Origin: Arcanobacterium haemolyticum DSM 20595
Lineage (GTDB): Bacteria; Actinomycetota; Actinomycetes; Actinomycetales; Actinomycetaceae
Length of the DNA: 64,000 bases
NCBI RefSeq assembly: GCF_000092365.1
Contig: NC_014218.1
Location: 1,922,001-1,986,000, forward strand
Reading direction: 5' to 3'
Under the pieces are notes generated by a model. It searched no databases and was not told the DNA's origin. It worked only from the letters and a program-made list of their open reading frames with translations. Positions 16,580 to 26,168 of the stretch are shown here, one piece after another. Position numbers and translations under genes: made by a program. Every line of letters starts with the position of its first letter. The first letter of the stretch is position 1.

Positions 16580-19003
16580 TCACCTTTCAGCATCGCGCTT
16601 TTTCGTGCGCCGGGTTGCTTGTGCGTGGGCGGGATCTTCGGGCCAGGGGTGTTTGGGGTAGCGGCCGCGCATATCTGCCCGCACGCCGTGGTAGGGTCCG
16701 GCCCAGAATGATTCTAGGTCATCGGTGATGGCGAGTGGCCGCCGGGCGGGCGAAAGGAGTTCGAGCGTCACGCGAATTCCGCAGATTTCCGGGGTTTTCT
16801 CCCAGCCGAAGGCTTCTTGGATGCGCATGTTTGCGCGCGGTTTTCCGCTGGAATAGTCGAGCCGCGAGGTTCCGAGCGGCGTGGCGATTCGTTCTGGGGC
16901 GAGTTCGTCGAAGAGGTGCCCGGTTTCCCAGGGCTTGAGTGCGTTGAGGGCTGCCGGGAGATCGATTCCGTGTGCGGTGACGAACGGGAGCAGCCAATCG
17001 TCTAGGGTTGCGTCGAGCGCAGCGTCACTGACGTCCGGCCAGGGTTCGCCGCATGCCGCATGCAGGAACGCTATTCGTTGCCTGACCTGGGAAGTTGCGT
17101 CAGTCCACGGGAGTCCGGTGATCCCTCGACGACGAACGGCAGCTTTTCGAACTTCTACCAGTTGCGTTGGGGAGAGTGTGACGTCGGTACGACTCAGTTC
17201 GATTTCTCCCAACCGCCGAATATTCACGCCCCGGATTTCGCCTCCGTCCACGATCTCCACAGTTTCCGTGATGAGGTGTTCCGCTACCATCACCGCAGTC
17301 TCCACATCAATAGGCGCGGCCGCGTAAATCATCGCATCCGATCGGCCTTGAGTGTGCCCAAGATCTGCGATAGCCAGCCATTCTTCGCCCACCAGCGGCG
17401 AATTTTCTGGCAGCACTGCCCCGCGCCCGTTCGCAAGTACGTATCCTTGCCCGCGAGCGCGCGCGATCCACTGGGGATGTGCCAGGCCGACGACGATTCC
17501 CACCGCATCGTCTAAGGCCCAGGTTCCCGTTTCACGTGAAACATTCACACCCGCGTCGGCTATCAGTTTCCTCAAACGGCGTGCTTCGCGTTCGATATCC
17601 GAGTTACGGCCACGCCTGATCGTTGCTGGAAGATCGGCGTTATCGATACGCATATCCGCAGACAAAAAGGCACATATGTCCGTTCCACGTGAAACACCCA
17701 CATAGTCGCATCCGTCAATCAACGCCCGTGCTTCGCGGGCCCCCAAAGGGAAAGTCGATGCGCGCCTGCCAAGGGGCGTGACCGCACCGTCGTCGTTCAT
17801 CAAACCCAAGGAACGCAACTCGCTGCATGCGAAATCGAGGTGGCCCGGATGCGGCGGATCCAGCAAACGCAAGCCGCTCATGCGCGGCGCGCCCCACGCG
17901 GAACACTGCAACACGGCATCGGTTAAATCGGCGGTGCGAATCTCAGGCAAGGCATACTTTTCCGCGCGAATAAGCGGAATACAGCGATACGCAACGCCGG
18001 GAGCCTCGCGGCCCGCGCGCCCGGCACGCTGAATCATCGATGCTTGCGACGCAAAAACCGTAACTAAACCACCCACGCCAGAATCCACGCGCGATTCGCG
18101 AGCCAACCCAGAATCCACAACCACGCGGACGCCCGGAACCGTCAATGAGGACTCGGCCAACGCGGTTGCCACAATAACGCGATCCCCGCGATACTCAAGC
18201 ACGCAATCCTGCTCGCGCGAACCCAACTGGCCATGCAGCGCCATCACAGGAATATCCATGCCACTCAACCGGCTTGATACCGCGGAAATCTCACGAACGC
18301 CCGGAACGAAAACCAAAATGGACCCAGAACACTCGCGGCGGGCGCGGAATACCACCTGCGCAACGTGCTCAATAAAATCGTTCGCCACCACAATCGCACC
18401 AGAACGGGTATGGCTCAACGGTTGAGGGCCGGGGATGTCGTGAATATCAACCGGATGAATCTCTCCCGGCACATTCACCACACAGCCACCCAACAACGCG
18501 GCGGTCTGCTCCAACGCTACGGTAGCTGACATCGCAACCAAGCGAAGATCCGGACGCAATGATTCCTGAATATCCAACACAAAAGCGGTCACCAGATCGG
18601 TTTCCAGATCGCGTTCGTGGATTTCGTCGACGATAACGCACCCCACCCCGGACAGCTCGGGATCGGACTGAATCATGCGCAACATGACGCCAGGCGTCAC
18701 CATCTCAATCGACCGCCCGGCCATGCTCTGCCCACGGACTCGAAAACCGATCCGATCCCCCACAGGTTCACCGAGCAACGATGCGATCCGCTTCGCGGCG
18801 GCGCGTGCAGCCACGCGCCGCGGCTGCACCACAATCACCTTCGAACCAGGCAAAAGATCCGCAAAAATCGCAGGAACAATCGTGGTTTTACCGCTGCCCG
18901 GAGGCGCAGCAATAACAACATTTCCTTCTGTTTCGGCAATATCAGGGATCACCGAGCACACCGGCAAAGCCGGCGGATCAGTTAATAAATCTGAAAAGTT
19001 CAC
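16580..19003 (-). CDS. hrpB: ATP-dependent RNA helicase HrpB (DEAH family)
   Basis: An 807-residue helicase of normal HrpB length. The Walker A motif APPGSGKTT is at 33-41, DEIH at 126-129 and the SAT motif in AMSATVAL. The second RecA domain carries QRAGRAGREAPG, and the HrpB-specific C-terminal region ends in a Lys/Arg-rich tail (RRTKKRDAER). The cellular substrate of HrpB is not established. It starts at GTG 19001-19003, overlapping the stop of the TetR gene (GTGA), so the two are coupled. Two parS sites lie inside the gene at 17528 and 17681. Confidence 0.9.
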   Translation of the reverse strand: MNFSDLLTDPPALPVCSVIPDIAETEGNVVIAAPPGSGKTTIVPAIFADLLPGSKVIVVQPRRVAARAAAKRIASLLGEPVGDRIGFRVRGQSMAGRSIEMVTPGVMLRMIQSDPELSGVGCVIVDEIHERDLETDLVTAFVLDIQESLRPDLRLVAMSATVALEQTAALLGGCVVNVPGEIHPVDIHDIPGPQPLSHTRSGAIVVANDFIEHVAQVVFRARRECSGSILVFVPGVREISAVSSRLSGMDIPVMALHGQLGSREQDCVLEYRGDRVIVATALAESSLTVPGVRVVVDSGLARESRVDSGVGGLVTVFASQASMIQRAGRAGREAPGVAYRCIPLIRAEKYALPEIRTADLTDAVLQCSAWGAPRMSGLRLLDPPHPGHLDFACSELRSLGLMNDDGAVTPLGRRASTFPLGAREARALIDGCDYVGVSRGTDICAFLSADMRIDNADLPATIRRGRNSDIEREARRLRKLIADAGVNVSRETGTWALDDAVGIVVGLAHPQWIARARGQGYVLANGRGAVLPENSPLVGEEWLAIADLGHTQGRSDAMIYAAAPIDVETAVMVAEHLITETVEIVDGGEIRGVNIRRLGEIELSRTDVTLSPTQLVEVRKAAVRRRGITGLPWTDATSQVRQRIAFLHAACGEPWPDVSDAALDATLDDWLLPFVTAHGIDLPAALNALKPWETGHLFDELAPERIATPLGTSRLDYSSGKPRANMRIQEAFGWEKTPEICGIRVTLELLSPARRPLAITDDLESFWAGPYHGVRADMRGRYPKHPWPEDPAHAQATRRTKKRDAER
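17528..17543. promoter_or_regulatory. parS site inside hrpB
   Basis: CGTTTCACGTGAAACA matches the ParB-binding consensus TGTTTCACGTGAAACA at 15 of 16 bases. It lies 153 bases from a second site, both within the hrpB coding sequence, and about 34 kb from the nearest of the other parS sites. Confidence 0.8.
17681..17696. promoter_or_regulatory. parS-like site inside hrpB
   Basis: CGTTCCACGTGAAACA has the central CACGTGAAAC core of parS and differs from the consensus in the left arm at two positions. Its pairing with the stronger site at 17528 supports it being real. Confidence 0.65.
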
Positions 19004-19599
19004 GCCTTAATCAGCGAGCGAACGGCATCTAGCACAGAGGAGCGAACGTCTTCCAATGCCAGGCCATCATCCAACGCACGCAAGCCACAATCCATCAGGC
19101 TGCGCGTAATACGGGCGTTCATTGCCGCCCCAGCCGGATCGATTTCTTGCCACAATTGGACGACGATCATTGCCAGTTCACGGTGGAAATGCACTACCGA
19201 CGGCGGCAGGCTTTCCATCGATTCGAACGCTTCGGGAGTCATTTTGGTAGCTTTCAGCACGTTAATCAGCCACTGGTGGCCAGTTTCCGCACCTAGTTCC
19301 ATACTGACTTCTACTAAAGCAATCAGTCTATCCGCAGAAGAATCAGCCTGTTCCATAGCGGCCGTTGCACGCTCCTTCCACACAGGAAGGTAACGTTCCA
19401 ACACCAATAGGCGGAGGTGATCTACCGACGGCACGTAACGATAAATAGAATTACGAGCAATCCCAGCTTTCTTCGCCACAGCACCCGCTGTAAACGACGG
19501 CTTTTCCGGGGACCGAAGAATTTCTTCGGCTGAGTTAATGAGCTTTTCGAACACGATATCGTGATGCTCTTTAACTGTAGGAGCTGAGATTCTTGGCAC
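19000..19599 (-). CDS. TetR-family transcriptional regulator
   Basis: A one-domain repressor of about 199 residues. The N-terminal DNA-binding domain has the helix-turn-helix TAGAVAKKAGIARNSIYRYV, and the all-helical ligand domain follows. I place the start at GTG 19597-19599, seven bases after AAAGGA; an upstream ATG at 19624-19626 has no ribosome site. It is coupled to hrpB by a GTGA overlap. The ligand and targets are unknown; it may control its own operon or the divergent gene at 19760. Confidence 0.85.
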   Translation of the reverse strand: MPRISAPTVKEHHDIVFEKLINSAEEILRSPEKPSFTAGAVAKKAGIARNSIYRYVPSVDHLRLLVLERYLPVWKERATAAMEQADSSADRLIALVEVSMELGAETGHQWLINVLKATKMTPEAFESMESLPPSVVHFHRELAMIVVQLWQEIDPAGAAMNARITRSLMDCGLRALDDGLALEDVRSSVLDAVRSLIKA

Positions 19600-19759
19600 C
19601 GCAATTCCTTTCGGGACATCACACAAGTAAATAAATAGGGAACAAATCCAAGGTTACCCTGTTTTTCGCTATTCTCGCGTTCCCAAAGTCCCGCGTTGCC
19701 TTATGTTGTTTTCTCAAAGCGCCTTTGGGCATACCCCAAGTTCGTGGAAGAATAGACAT

Positions 19760-21094
19760 ATGGATTTTATGACGTGGGCACACAAGGTAGCTTCTTCTCA
19801 TCCGGAATTACACGACGCCGTGATTTCGGCCAGCGATGAGTGGCTGGATATTTTGCTTGCCGATGGGCGATCATTCCGGTTCCGGCCAGGCGCACTTATC
19901 CGCGAAGACGCGGAAGAATCGGCGCGCACCGATATCCTCAACCGCCTCCTCACAATCGGCATTGCCCAGGCAACCCCGCCAGCAGAACCACCGGCCCCCA
20001 CGGCTGCCCCCGCGGATCTTCCGGTCGCCTCCCCGCATCCGAGCCTCCTCAACACCGATCATGGCACGGACGTTTTGCCTCCGGCCCCAGATCCTGAACC
20101 GCTTTCAGCCCAAGAACTTGAACAGTCCCGTCTGATCCCGCTGGTCGATTCCGCGCCATATTTCTTACGTTCCCACCACGACGGAGATTCGATCGTCTAC
20201 CTGCCACTCACGGATTTCATCGCGGTTGGCTTGGCACGCGAAACCACCCAAGGCCACCTTCCGTTGTTTTATTCGCAGCTTTCCGGAGATATGCGGGAGA
20301 TTGGCGAAGTTATGTCCGACGCCGTTTCCCACCTTCGTTCCTACACCGGCGAAGAGCGTCACTTGATTGAGATGGGTGTGGCAAACGTGGGAGGCGCCCA
20401 GGTTATCGCGTTCATGAAGCCGGAGGGCCTCCAGTTATCGTGGTGGTGCGACGTAGATATGATGCATAATATCGCCCAGCACATTACCGCAGATCGCCCC
20501 GGCGATATTCCGCTGTTTATCCCCGCCTCACGCACACAGTTCTATATTGTGTTTGCGGACGATCCGCACCTGATCGACGTCGTCAAAGCACTACGCGACG
20601 CAAGCGATACGGAATCGATGGTCTACCCACTCCCCCACACGCTCGCCGCGGATGGCTGGCGCGAATGGGTTCCGTTCCCAGGCGATGAACTTTCCCGCGA
20701 ACTCAGCGCCCTACGCACGGATCATCGCCGCGCCATCTATTCGGCTCAAACGGACATCATGAGCCGCTGGGGCAATTTTGGCAGCCTCAAAGACTACCGC
20801 ATCATGGAAACTGACTCAGGCGAATCCGTGGGCGTCACCACGTGGGATGCCAGCGATTCCTCCGGATCTATCCCAGACACGGACATGATCACGTTCACCC
20901 GCCAAGAATCCCCACACCCGTGGGAAAACGAACCGGCCATCAACATTACGCTACGTTCACACGTTGCTCGCGATGTGTGGCCGGCCGGGTTCGAACGCGA
21001 TCCTGACGCCTGGCCGCCGCGCTGGAACATCACCGGTTTCCCGGATGCCGACACGCTTGCCCGCCTCCAGGAATCCAGCACGCGCGAATTCTAA
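19760..21094 (+). CDS. Conserved hypothetical protein, weakly DUF1444-like
   Basis: A 444-residue soluble protein with no signal peptide or membrane helix. The start at ATG 19760 (MDFMTWAHKV) follows a GGAAGA ribosome site; an in-frame ATG at 19703 has none. Residues 1-70 form one domain, then a Pro/Ala-rich linker (about 75-130). Next is a region with LIPLVDSAPYFLR, LPLTDFIAVGL and a DISLR-like helical stretch that resembles DUF1444 (YtpQ) proteins. The C-terminal third has charged Trp-rich segments (DGWREWVPFP, AWPPRWNITG). The function is unknown. It is divergent from the TetR gene and ends at a terminator facing tgt. Confidence 0.7.
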   Translation: MDFMTWAHKVASSHPELHDAVISASDEWLDILLADGRSFRFRPGALIREDAEESARTDILNRLLTIGIAQATPPAEPPAPTAAPADLPVASPHPSLLNTDHGTDVLPPAPDPEPLSAQELEQSRLIPLVDSAPYFLRSHHDGDSIVYLPLTDFIAVGLARETTQGHLPLFYSQLSGDMREIGEVMSDAVSHLRSYTGEERHLIEMGVANVGGAQVIAFMKPEGLQLSWWCDVDMMHNIAQHITADRPGDIPLFIPASRTQFYIVFADDPHLIDVVKALRDASDTESMVYPLPHTLAADGWREWVPFPGDELSRELSALRTDHRRAIYSAQTDIMSRWGNFGSLKDYRIMETDSGESVGVTTWDASDSSGSIPDTDMITFTRQESPHPWENEPAINITLRSHVARDVWPAGFERDPDAWPPRWNITGFPDADTLARLQESSTREF

Positions 21095-21108
21095 GATTCG
21101 CTAGTATT

Positions 21109-21139
21109 TAGGGGATCACCGGCCACCGGCGATCCCCTA
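21109..21139. terminator. Hairpin between convergent genes
   Basis: TAGGGGATC pairs with GATCCCCTA around a GC-rich loop that itself can pair (CCGG / CCGG). It lies between the convergent hypothetical gene and tgt. There is no long T-run, so termination strength is uncertain. Confidence 0.6.
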
Positions 21140-21143
21140 ACCC

Positions 21144-22370
21144 CTACTTGTTCTTTGTCCCGTAGAATCGGCCCAGGGTTTCTTCCTTGAATTCCCAGTA
21201 GGTGCCGGCTTTCATGTGAGCACGGATGTCATCAACTAGTTTGATGGTGAAGTGTTCGTTGTGGATGGTGGTGAGGGTATTGACCACCATTTCTTTCGCT
21301 TTGAACAGGTGGTGGATGTAGGCGCGCGTGTAGTGCGTGCACGTGTAGCATTCGCAACCTTCCACGAGCGGCGAAAAATCGCGCTTGTATTGGGCGCGGT
21401 TTGCGTTGAAGCGCCCGTCTGGCGAATAGATCGCGGCGTTGCGTGCCACGCGCGATGGGTTTACACAATCGAACGTATCGACGCCGTTTTCCACACCCAC
21501 GAACAGATCGTCAGGTTCGGAGATTCCCAGTAGGTGACGGGCACGATCTTCAGGAAGTTCTTCGTTCACCCAGCGCACGATTGTGCCCAGGTTTTCTTTT
21601 TCTAACGCGCCGCCAACGCCGAAGCCGTCGAACCGTTGGCCGTCGATTTCCATGCTTCCCAAATCGCGGGCGGCCTTCCGGCGCAAATCTTCGTATTGCG
21701 CCCCTTGAATCACACCAAAAAGCTGCTGGTATGGCTTGTCTGCACGCTCTTCGGTCAGCTCTTTGTGTGCTCGCAAACACCGTTCCGCCCACAGGCGTGT
21801 ACGTTCCAAGGCTTCTTCCTGGTAGCCGCGGGAATTAAGCAGGGTGGTGAGTTCGTCGAACGCAAAAATAATATCCGCACCCAGTTCGTGCTGGATCCGC
21901 ATCGACACTTCTGGCGTGAAACGATGCTTCGAACCGTTCAGGTGGGAACGGAACCACACGCCGTCGTCGTCCACGTTCGCTAACCGCTCCTTGTTGGTGG
22001 CCACTTGGCCGTCCACGTGAGCCTTCCCGTTGAACTCTTCAGAAAGCACCTTCTTGAACCCAGAACCCAAGCTCAACACCTGGAAACCGCCGGAATCGGT
22101 GAACGTTGGGCCGTGCCAGTTTTCAAACGCAGCCACGCCACCCGCGGCGTCCACTACGTCCGAACCCGGCTGCAAATACAGGTGGTACGCGTTAGACAAC
22201 AGGGCCTGCGCGCCGATTTCCCGCATCGTCTCAGGAAGAACCGACTTCACCGTGGCCTTCGTTGCCACCGGAATAAAAGCCGGAGTCTGAATATCCCCGT
22301 GCGGGGTGTGAATCGTGCCAGTGCGCCCAAGCTGCCCATCTAGCCGTGTATCAAGTGAAAAACTCATCAC
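21144..22370 (-). CDS. tgt: tRNA-guanine transglycosylase Tgt
   Basis: A 408-residue TIM-barrel enzyme that exchanges guanine-34 of GUN-anticodon tRNAs for a queuine/preQ1 base. The catalytic residues are D92 in FTDSGGFQV and D300 in DTFDCVNPSR. The zinc site is C338-x-C340-x2-C343 with a later His in YIHHLF. The protein is longer than the roughly 370-residue bacterial norm, with an insertion around 180-215. No queC/D/E/F genes are nearby, so the base may be salvaged. It may start at the first or second of two adjacent ATGs. It lies 17 bases downstream of the DUF4261 gene on the same strand. Confidence 0.95.
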   Translation of the reverse strand: MMSFSLDTRLDGQLGRTGTIHTPHGDIQTPAFIPVATKATVKSVLPETMREIGAQALLSNAYHLYLQPGSDVVDAAGGVAAFENWHGPTFTDSGGFQVLSLGSGFKKVLSEEFNGKAHVDGQVATNKERLANVDDDGVWFRSHLNGSKHRFTPEVSMRIQHELGADIIFAFDELTTLLNSRGYQEEALERTRLWAERCLRAHKELTEERADKPYQQLFGVIQGAQYEDLRRKAARDLGSMEIDGQRFDGFGVGGALEKENLGTIVRWVNEELPEDRARHLLGISEPDDLFVGVENGVDTFDCVNPSRVARNAAIYSPDGRFNANRAQYKRDFSPLVEGCECYTCTHYTRAYIHHLFKAKEMVVNTLTTIHNEHFTIKLVDDIRAHMKAGTYWEFKEETLGRFYGTKNK

Positions 22371-22386
22371 GTTCCTCCCGAAGAAC

Positions 22387-23214
22387 TCACATCACAATTC
22401 GAATTACTGTACTGCCGTCAGCCACAGATACTTCTTGAGTCACAGGATAGCTGCCACCGTCACCTGCACCGATCGTTTGCCCAGGCAATAAGTAGCTATC
22501 GCCCATCACAATATAGTTCGCGGTAGATTCCACTACCGCGGCCGTTTCTTCTAACGTTCGCCCATCGCCAGTCACTTCCAGATCCAGGTGCCCAAACAAT
22601 GGTAGCCCGAGCGTGCGGGCGCGCGTGGTTGGCCCATCCCCCAACCGCACGTTGATCCACAACGGCAGCGGGGCCTGGCCGTGAGTCAGCGAATCCGCCA
22701 ACGCCGATACCATCTGCGGTGGGTGGATCACGCCCAGTTCGTGCCGGTACACGCCGATCGCGGCATCTTCGCGCATGAGCGCATCGGCCACCTGCGTGTA
22801 GGCGATGTGGGCGGACACCATCCGGTGCCGGCGCATGAGTTCGCTCGCGTTTTCGCCGCGCATCTGGTGTTCCCCGGCGATCTTTCCGTCTTCCAGGCCG
22901 GAAAGCGGCGCGAACAGCGTGATTGCCACGTGCGTGTGGTGTTCCGGCAGCTGCCCTTTATCGATCTGGAGCTGCCCCACAACAGGCGTAATCATCACAT
23001 GGACGCCTTGGAGTTGGAAGGTGAGGAGTTCGCCGCTGAGGCCGCCGGTTTGGGCGGCGTCAATGTTCACCCATTGGGGATCGATGTCTTCGCCCCAGAG
23101 TTCGCGGATTCGGGCAACGGCGGCGCCGACGTCGATTGGCGCCGTGAAGAGTGCCGCCGCGGTGAGGTATTCGGGCGCGGTTGGGTGGATTGCGTTTATT
23201 CCAAGATGGTCCAT
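22387..23214 (-). CDS. DUF4261-like hypothetical protein
   Basis: A 275-residue soluble protein. The alternating alpha/beta pattern, an N-terminal segment covering LFTAPIDVGAAVARIRELWG and the C-terminal GLPLFGHLDLEVTGDGR followed by an E-rich helix resemble DUF4261 proteins. The role is unknown. It is upstream of tgt on the same strand and may share its transcript. The assignment is by pattern only. Confidence 0.6.
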   Translation of the reverse strand: MDHLGINAIHPTAPEYLTAAALFTAPIDVGAAVARIRELWGEDIDPQWVNIDAAQTGGLSGELLTFQLQGVHVMITPVVGQLQIDKGQLPEHHTHVAITLFAPLSGLEDGKIAGEHQMRGENASELMRRHRMVSAHIAYTQVADALMREDAAIGVYRHELGVIHPPQMVSALADSLTHGQAPLPLWINVRLGDGPTTRARTLGLPLFGHLDLEVTGDGRTLEETAAVVESTANYIVMGDSYLLPGQTIGAGDGGSYPVTQEVSVADGSTVIRIVM

Positions 23215-23238
23215 GTGTTTCAGTTTACGGGAGCTTGC

Positions 23239-23817
23239 TTATGGTTCTCTCATCTTAACGGTGGTGTTCCGTACCTCAATGAGTGACGGGACGGCTTCGG
23301 GTACGGCGCGGCGGACGCGATCCCATGTTTGTTGGTCGAAGGATGTGAGGGCGCCGTCTGGAATAAAGGAAACTACGTCGTTTCGCGTGACTTCGATGTG
23401 GAGTGTTCCGCTTTGGTAGGCCACATATTTGGCGTCTTTGATTACTGCGGTGAGGACGGCTGCCGAATAGAGGATGTCGCGTTGTATGGCTTCATCGTGG
23501 AGGTTAACTGAGTGGAGGCTTACGGTGACGCCCTGATCCACGATTCCGAGGAGTGCGATTTTGTCACTGAGCGGCAGAGTTCTCATGAGCGCGAACGTGT
23601 TGGCTTGGTCGCCTATATAGTCTGAGACGTAGATTCTCGATTCGGCGATGTTGTGGGTCCGGTACGTAATGGTTGAATCGCGGCGCGTATCGAGGTTCAG
23701 TTGGTCGGTAACGGCCAGATGGTATGTGCTCCAGAATCCAATGGAGACGATCGTGGTTACGATGATCATGCTGATGATTGTTCGCCAGTGGGATATTCCG
23801 CCTCTCATGCTTGTCAA
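23239..23817 (-). CDS. Hypothetical single-pass membrane protein
   Basis: 192 residues. A hydrophobic helix at about 14-32 (TIISMIIVTTIVSIGFWS) is an uncleaved signal-anchor, followed by a predicted outside beta-rich domain with no cysteines. No family is recognised. It starts at one of two ATGs four codons apart and lies 24 bases upstream of the DUF4261 gene, so it may head the same operon. Confidence 0.6.
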   Translation of the reverse strand: MTSMRGGISHWRTIISMIIVTTIVSIGFWSTYHLAVTDQLNLDTRRDSTITYRTHNIAESRIYVSDYIGDQANTFALMRTLPLSDKIALLGIVDQGVTVSLHSVNLHDEAIQRDILYSAAVLTAVIKDAKYVAYQSGTLHIEVTRNDVVSFIPDGALTSFDQQTWDRVRRAVPEAVPSLIEVRNTTVKMREP

Positions 23818-23884
23818 AATACCACCTTTCTTGGCTTCGCCGTAAACTTAAACCATATTTGCGTTTTTGATGGGAAGGTTTCTT

Positions 23885-24805
23885 GTGGCAGTTCCGTTTA
23901 TTGTTGGTGCGTACGCATCGTTGCCTGCTTCGCGTTCTGAGCAGGAAGATTTTTATGGCGCGCTGGCTGCCCAGCCGTGGGTGAACGGCTTAGAGATTCC
24001 GTTCCGCGCGCGTATTTCTGACGACGTGGAATGGTTTGCGTCCCAACTTTCCGAACATTTTTCCACAAATATGTTGACTCCGATTCCTGGTGTGATGCAC
24101 AAGTTGGGTGAGAATTCGGGGTTTGGTTTGGCGTCGAACGACGGCGGCGGGCGCGCTGCCGCTCTCGATTATTTATTGAATGCATCGTGGGCTATTAAAG
24201 AGGTGAATGATGCCGCGAATCGGCAGGTGTTTACCCATGTTGCGTTGCATTCTGCACCTACTGGTGGTGCTCATGCGGATGCGTTTGCTCGTTCGTTAGA
24301 AGTGGCGTCTCAATGGGATTGGGATGGTGCTCGTTTAGTGATTGAGCATCAGGATGAGTTTATCGAGGGTCAGGATCCGCAGAAGGGCTTTTTGAGTTTG
24401 GCAGATGAGATGCGTGTAGCCGCCGATCATGGGATCCAGGTGGTGATTAATTGGGGCCGTTCCGCGATTGAAGGCCGTAATCCGGATACTCCGTTGGCTC
24501 ACGTTCAGGTAGCTGGCGATGCTGGCGTTCTTGGCGGTGTTATTTTCTCTGGCGCTCACGATCAGCCCAACAGCTTTGGCCCGGCCTGGAATGACGATCA
24601 TGTGCCATTGCATGAGGACGAACCAACATCGCTCATGACCGCTGCCCGGGTAGACGCTGTTGCCACCGCTGCCCGCGCCTATCCTGTGTCTTTACTGGGA
24701 GCAAAGGTGAGCATTGGTGCAGATGTCCCACTCTCTACTAGGCTAGATATGCTTCGCCACATTGCGATGTCAGCAGGCTCCGTTACGGGATCGCAGATAG
24801 GGTAA
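23885..24805 (+). CDS. DUF4862-like protein (predicted TIM barrel)
   Basis: A 306-residue protein starting at GTG 23885 after GGGAAGG. The opening MAVPFIVGAYAS, then GLEIPF and PIPGVMHKL, and the later RLVIEHQDEF and GVIFSGA motifs fit DUF4862, thought to adopt a sugar-isomerase-like barrel. The conserved His and Glu/Asp residues (ALHSAP, EHQDEF) could bind a metal, but no reaction is known. It is followed after 7 bases by the DsbA-like gene. Confidence 0.65.
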   Translation: MAVPFIVGAYASLPASRSEQEDFYGALAAQPWVNGLEIPFRARISDDVEWFASQLSEHFSTNMLTPIPGVMHKLGENSGFGLASNDGGGRAAALDYLLNASWAIKEVNDAANRQVFTHVALHSAPTGGAHADAFARSLEVASQWDWDGARLVIEHQDEFIEGQDPQKGFLSLADEMRVAADHGIQVVINWGRSAIEGRNPDTPLAHVQVAGDAGVLGGVIFSGAHDQPNSFGPAWNDDHVPLHEDEPTSLMTAARVDAVATAARAYPVSLLGAKVSIGADVPLSTRLDMLRHIAMSAGSVTGSQIG

Positions 24806-24812
24806 AAGAAAT

Positions 24813-25568
24813 ATGAGTCAGCCAGCAAATACACCAAAAAACAACCGTACAATCATCATCGCGTTGATCGCCCTGCTCACAGTAGCAGTGCTCGTCCTCA
24901 GCTTTGTCGTCTCCGGCACCCTATCGTCCAAGGAAGGGAAAGCGGCGGCCCCGTCGTCGTCCACGTCGCAACCAAAGGAAAACACGGAAACGAAAAAGGA
25001 ACTGACCCCAGAAATTAAAGCGATAATCGAACAACAACACCGCAAGGAATCGAACGATCCGCGTGCGCTCGGAAACGTGGACGCGCCCGTGATCATTGAA
25101 ATGTATTCGGATTATCGCTGCGGGCACTGCCGCCAATGGTCTCTTGAAACTCTCCCAAAGCTACAAGACTTCATTGACTCCGGAAAAATCCGTATCGAAT
25201 ACAACTCGATGCCAGTGCTCGGCGACGAATCTGTCCTCATCGCGCAAGCCTCCCACGCAGCTGCACTACAAAACCAATTCTGGGAATACCATCATGAACT
25301 CTTCGCAAACGCACCCGAAGCAAAACCTGAAGCGCTCACGGAACTCGCCGGGAAAATCGGCATGGACACCGAAAAATTCGCAGCAGATCTGAAGGATCCA
25401 GAAACAGTGAAGGCAGTCGATACCGAACGTAGCCGCGGAACATCACTCGGAATCACCGGAACCCCGGCATTCCTCATTGGATACTCCTTCGTTCCAGGCG
25501 CCTACCCAGCCGACCAATTCATCGGAATCATTAACCAAGAACTCCAACGCGCAGAAAACCACAAGTAA
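24813..25568 (+). CDS. Membrane-anchored DsbA-family thiol-disulfide oxidoreductase
   Basis: 251 residues: an N-terminal anchor helix (13-34), a Lys/Thr/Ser-rich linker to about 85, then a thioredoxin-fold domain with the active site C103-G-H-C106 in YSDYRCGHCRQW. The cis-proline loop is GITGTPAFLIG. Exported actinobacterial members introduce disulfides into secreted proteins. It sits in a tight run of plus-strand genes (23885 to 27714) with gaps under 15 bases or overlaps, suggesting one operon. Confidence 0.85.
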   Translation: MSQPANTPKNNRTIIIALIALLTVAVLVLSFVVSGTLSSKEGKAAAPSSSTSQPKENTETKKELTPEIKAIIEQQHRKESNDPRALGNVDAPVIIEMYSDYRCGHCRQWSLETLPKLQDFIDSGKIRIEYNSMPVLGDESVLIAQASHAAALQNQFWEYHHELFANAPEAKPEALTELAGKIGMDTEKFAADLKDPETVKAVDTERSRGTSLGITGTPAFLIGYSFVPGAYPADQFIGIINQELQRAENHK

Positions 25569-25580
25569 ATAAGGAACCCT

Positions 25581-26168
25581 ATGTCTTTCAAGCGGTTTAT
25601 TTCCCGCACATTCCAAAAATTCTCCCGGTGGCAGATGGATGTCGAACCGCTCCCACCCAAGGCAATCCTTATCGGCGCACCCCACACATCCAATTGGGAC
25701 GCCGTCTACATGATCGTTGCTTTCTGGGATGTCGGGCGTGATCTGCGCTTCCTCGTAAAAAACTCCATCATCAACGGGCCGATCGGGCCGATTGCGCGCG
25801 CGGTAGGCGGGGTTGGGGTAGATAGGAACTCGAACCACGGGCTTGTTCAGAGCATCGCTGAACAAGCCCGCAAGGCCAGCGATTTCACGCTCTGCGTCAC
25901 TCCTAAAGGCACCCGCGGGCGGCGCGAGTTTTGGAAATCAGGCTTCTACCACATGGCGTACGAAGCTGGGATCCCCGTGGTGTTCGGGTTTGTGGATTCT
26001 ACAACCAAACGCTACGGCTGGAAAGGCTCCATGATGCTCACCGGCAACATGGAAGAAGATATGGACAAGATCAGGGCATTCTACGCCGATAAAGTTGGCG
26101 TGAAGCCCGAACTCACCTGCGTTCCACGCCTCCGTAACGAATCACCAATCGAGGAAACACGCTCATGA
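25581..26168 (+). CDS. PlsC-like lysophospholipid acyltransferase
   Basis: A 195-residue short 1-acyl-glycerol-3-phosphate acyltransferase-like protein. The HX4D catalytic motif is present as PHTSNWDAV, and motif III appears as TPKGTRGR, with Lys in place of the usual Glu of EGTR. There is no long N-terminal membrane helix, so it is probably peripheral. It overlaps the next gene by 4 bases (ATGA). The acyl acceptor is not known. Confidence 0.75.
   Translation: MSFKRFISRTFQKFSRWQMDVEPLPPKAILIGAPHTSNWDAVYMIVAFWDVGRDLRFLVKNSIINGPIGPIARAVGGVGVDRNSNHGLVQSIAEQARKASDFTLCVTPKGTRGRREFWKSGFYHMAYEAGIPVVFGFVDSTTKRYGWKGSMMLTGNMEEDMDKIRAFYADKVGVKPELTCVPRLRNESPIEETRS

Noticed and set aside
22371-22386. PreQ1 riboswitch before tgt
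   Set aside because: Only 16 bases separate tgt from the upstream gene, leaving no room for one.
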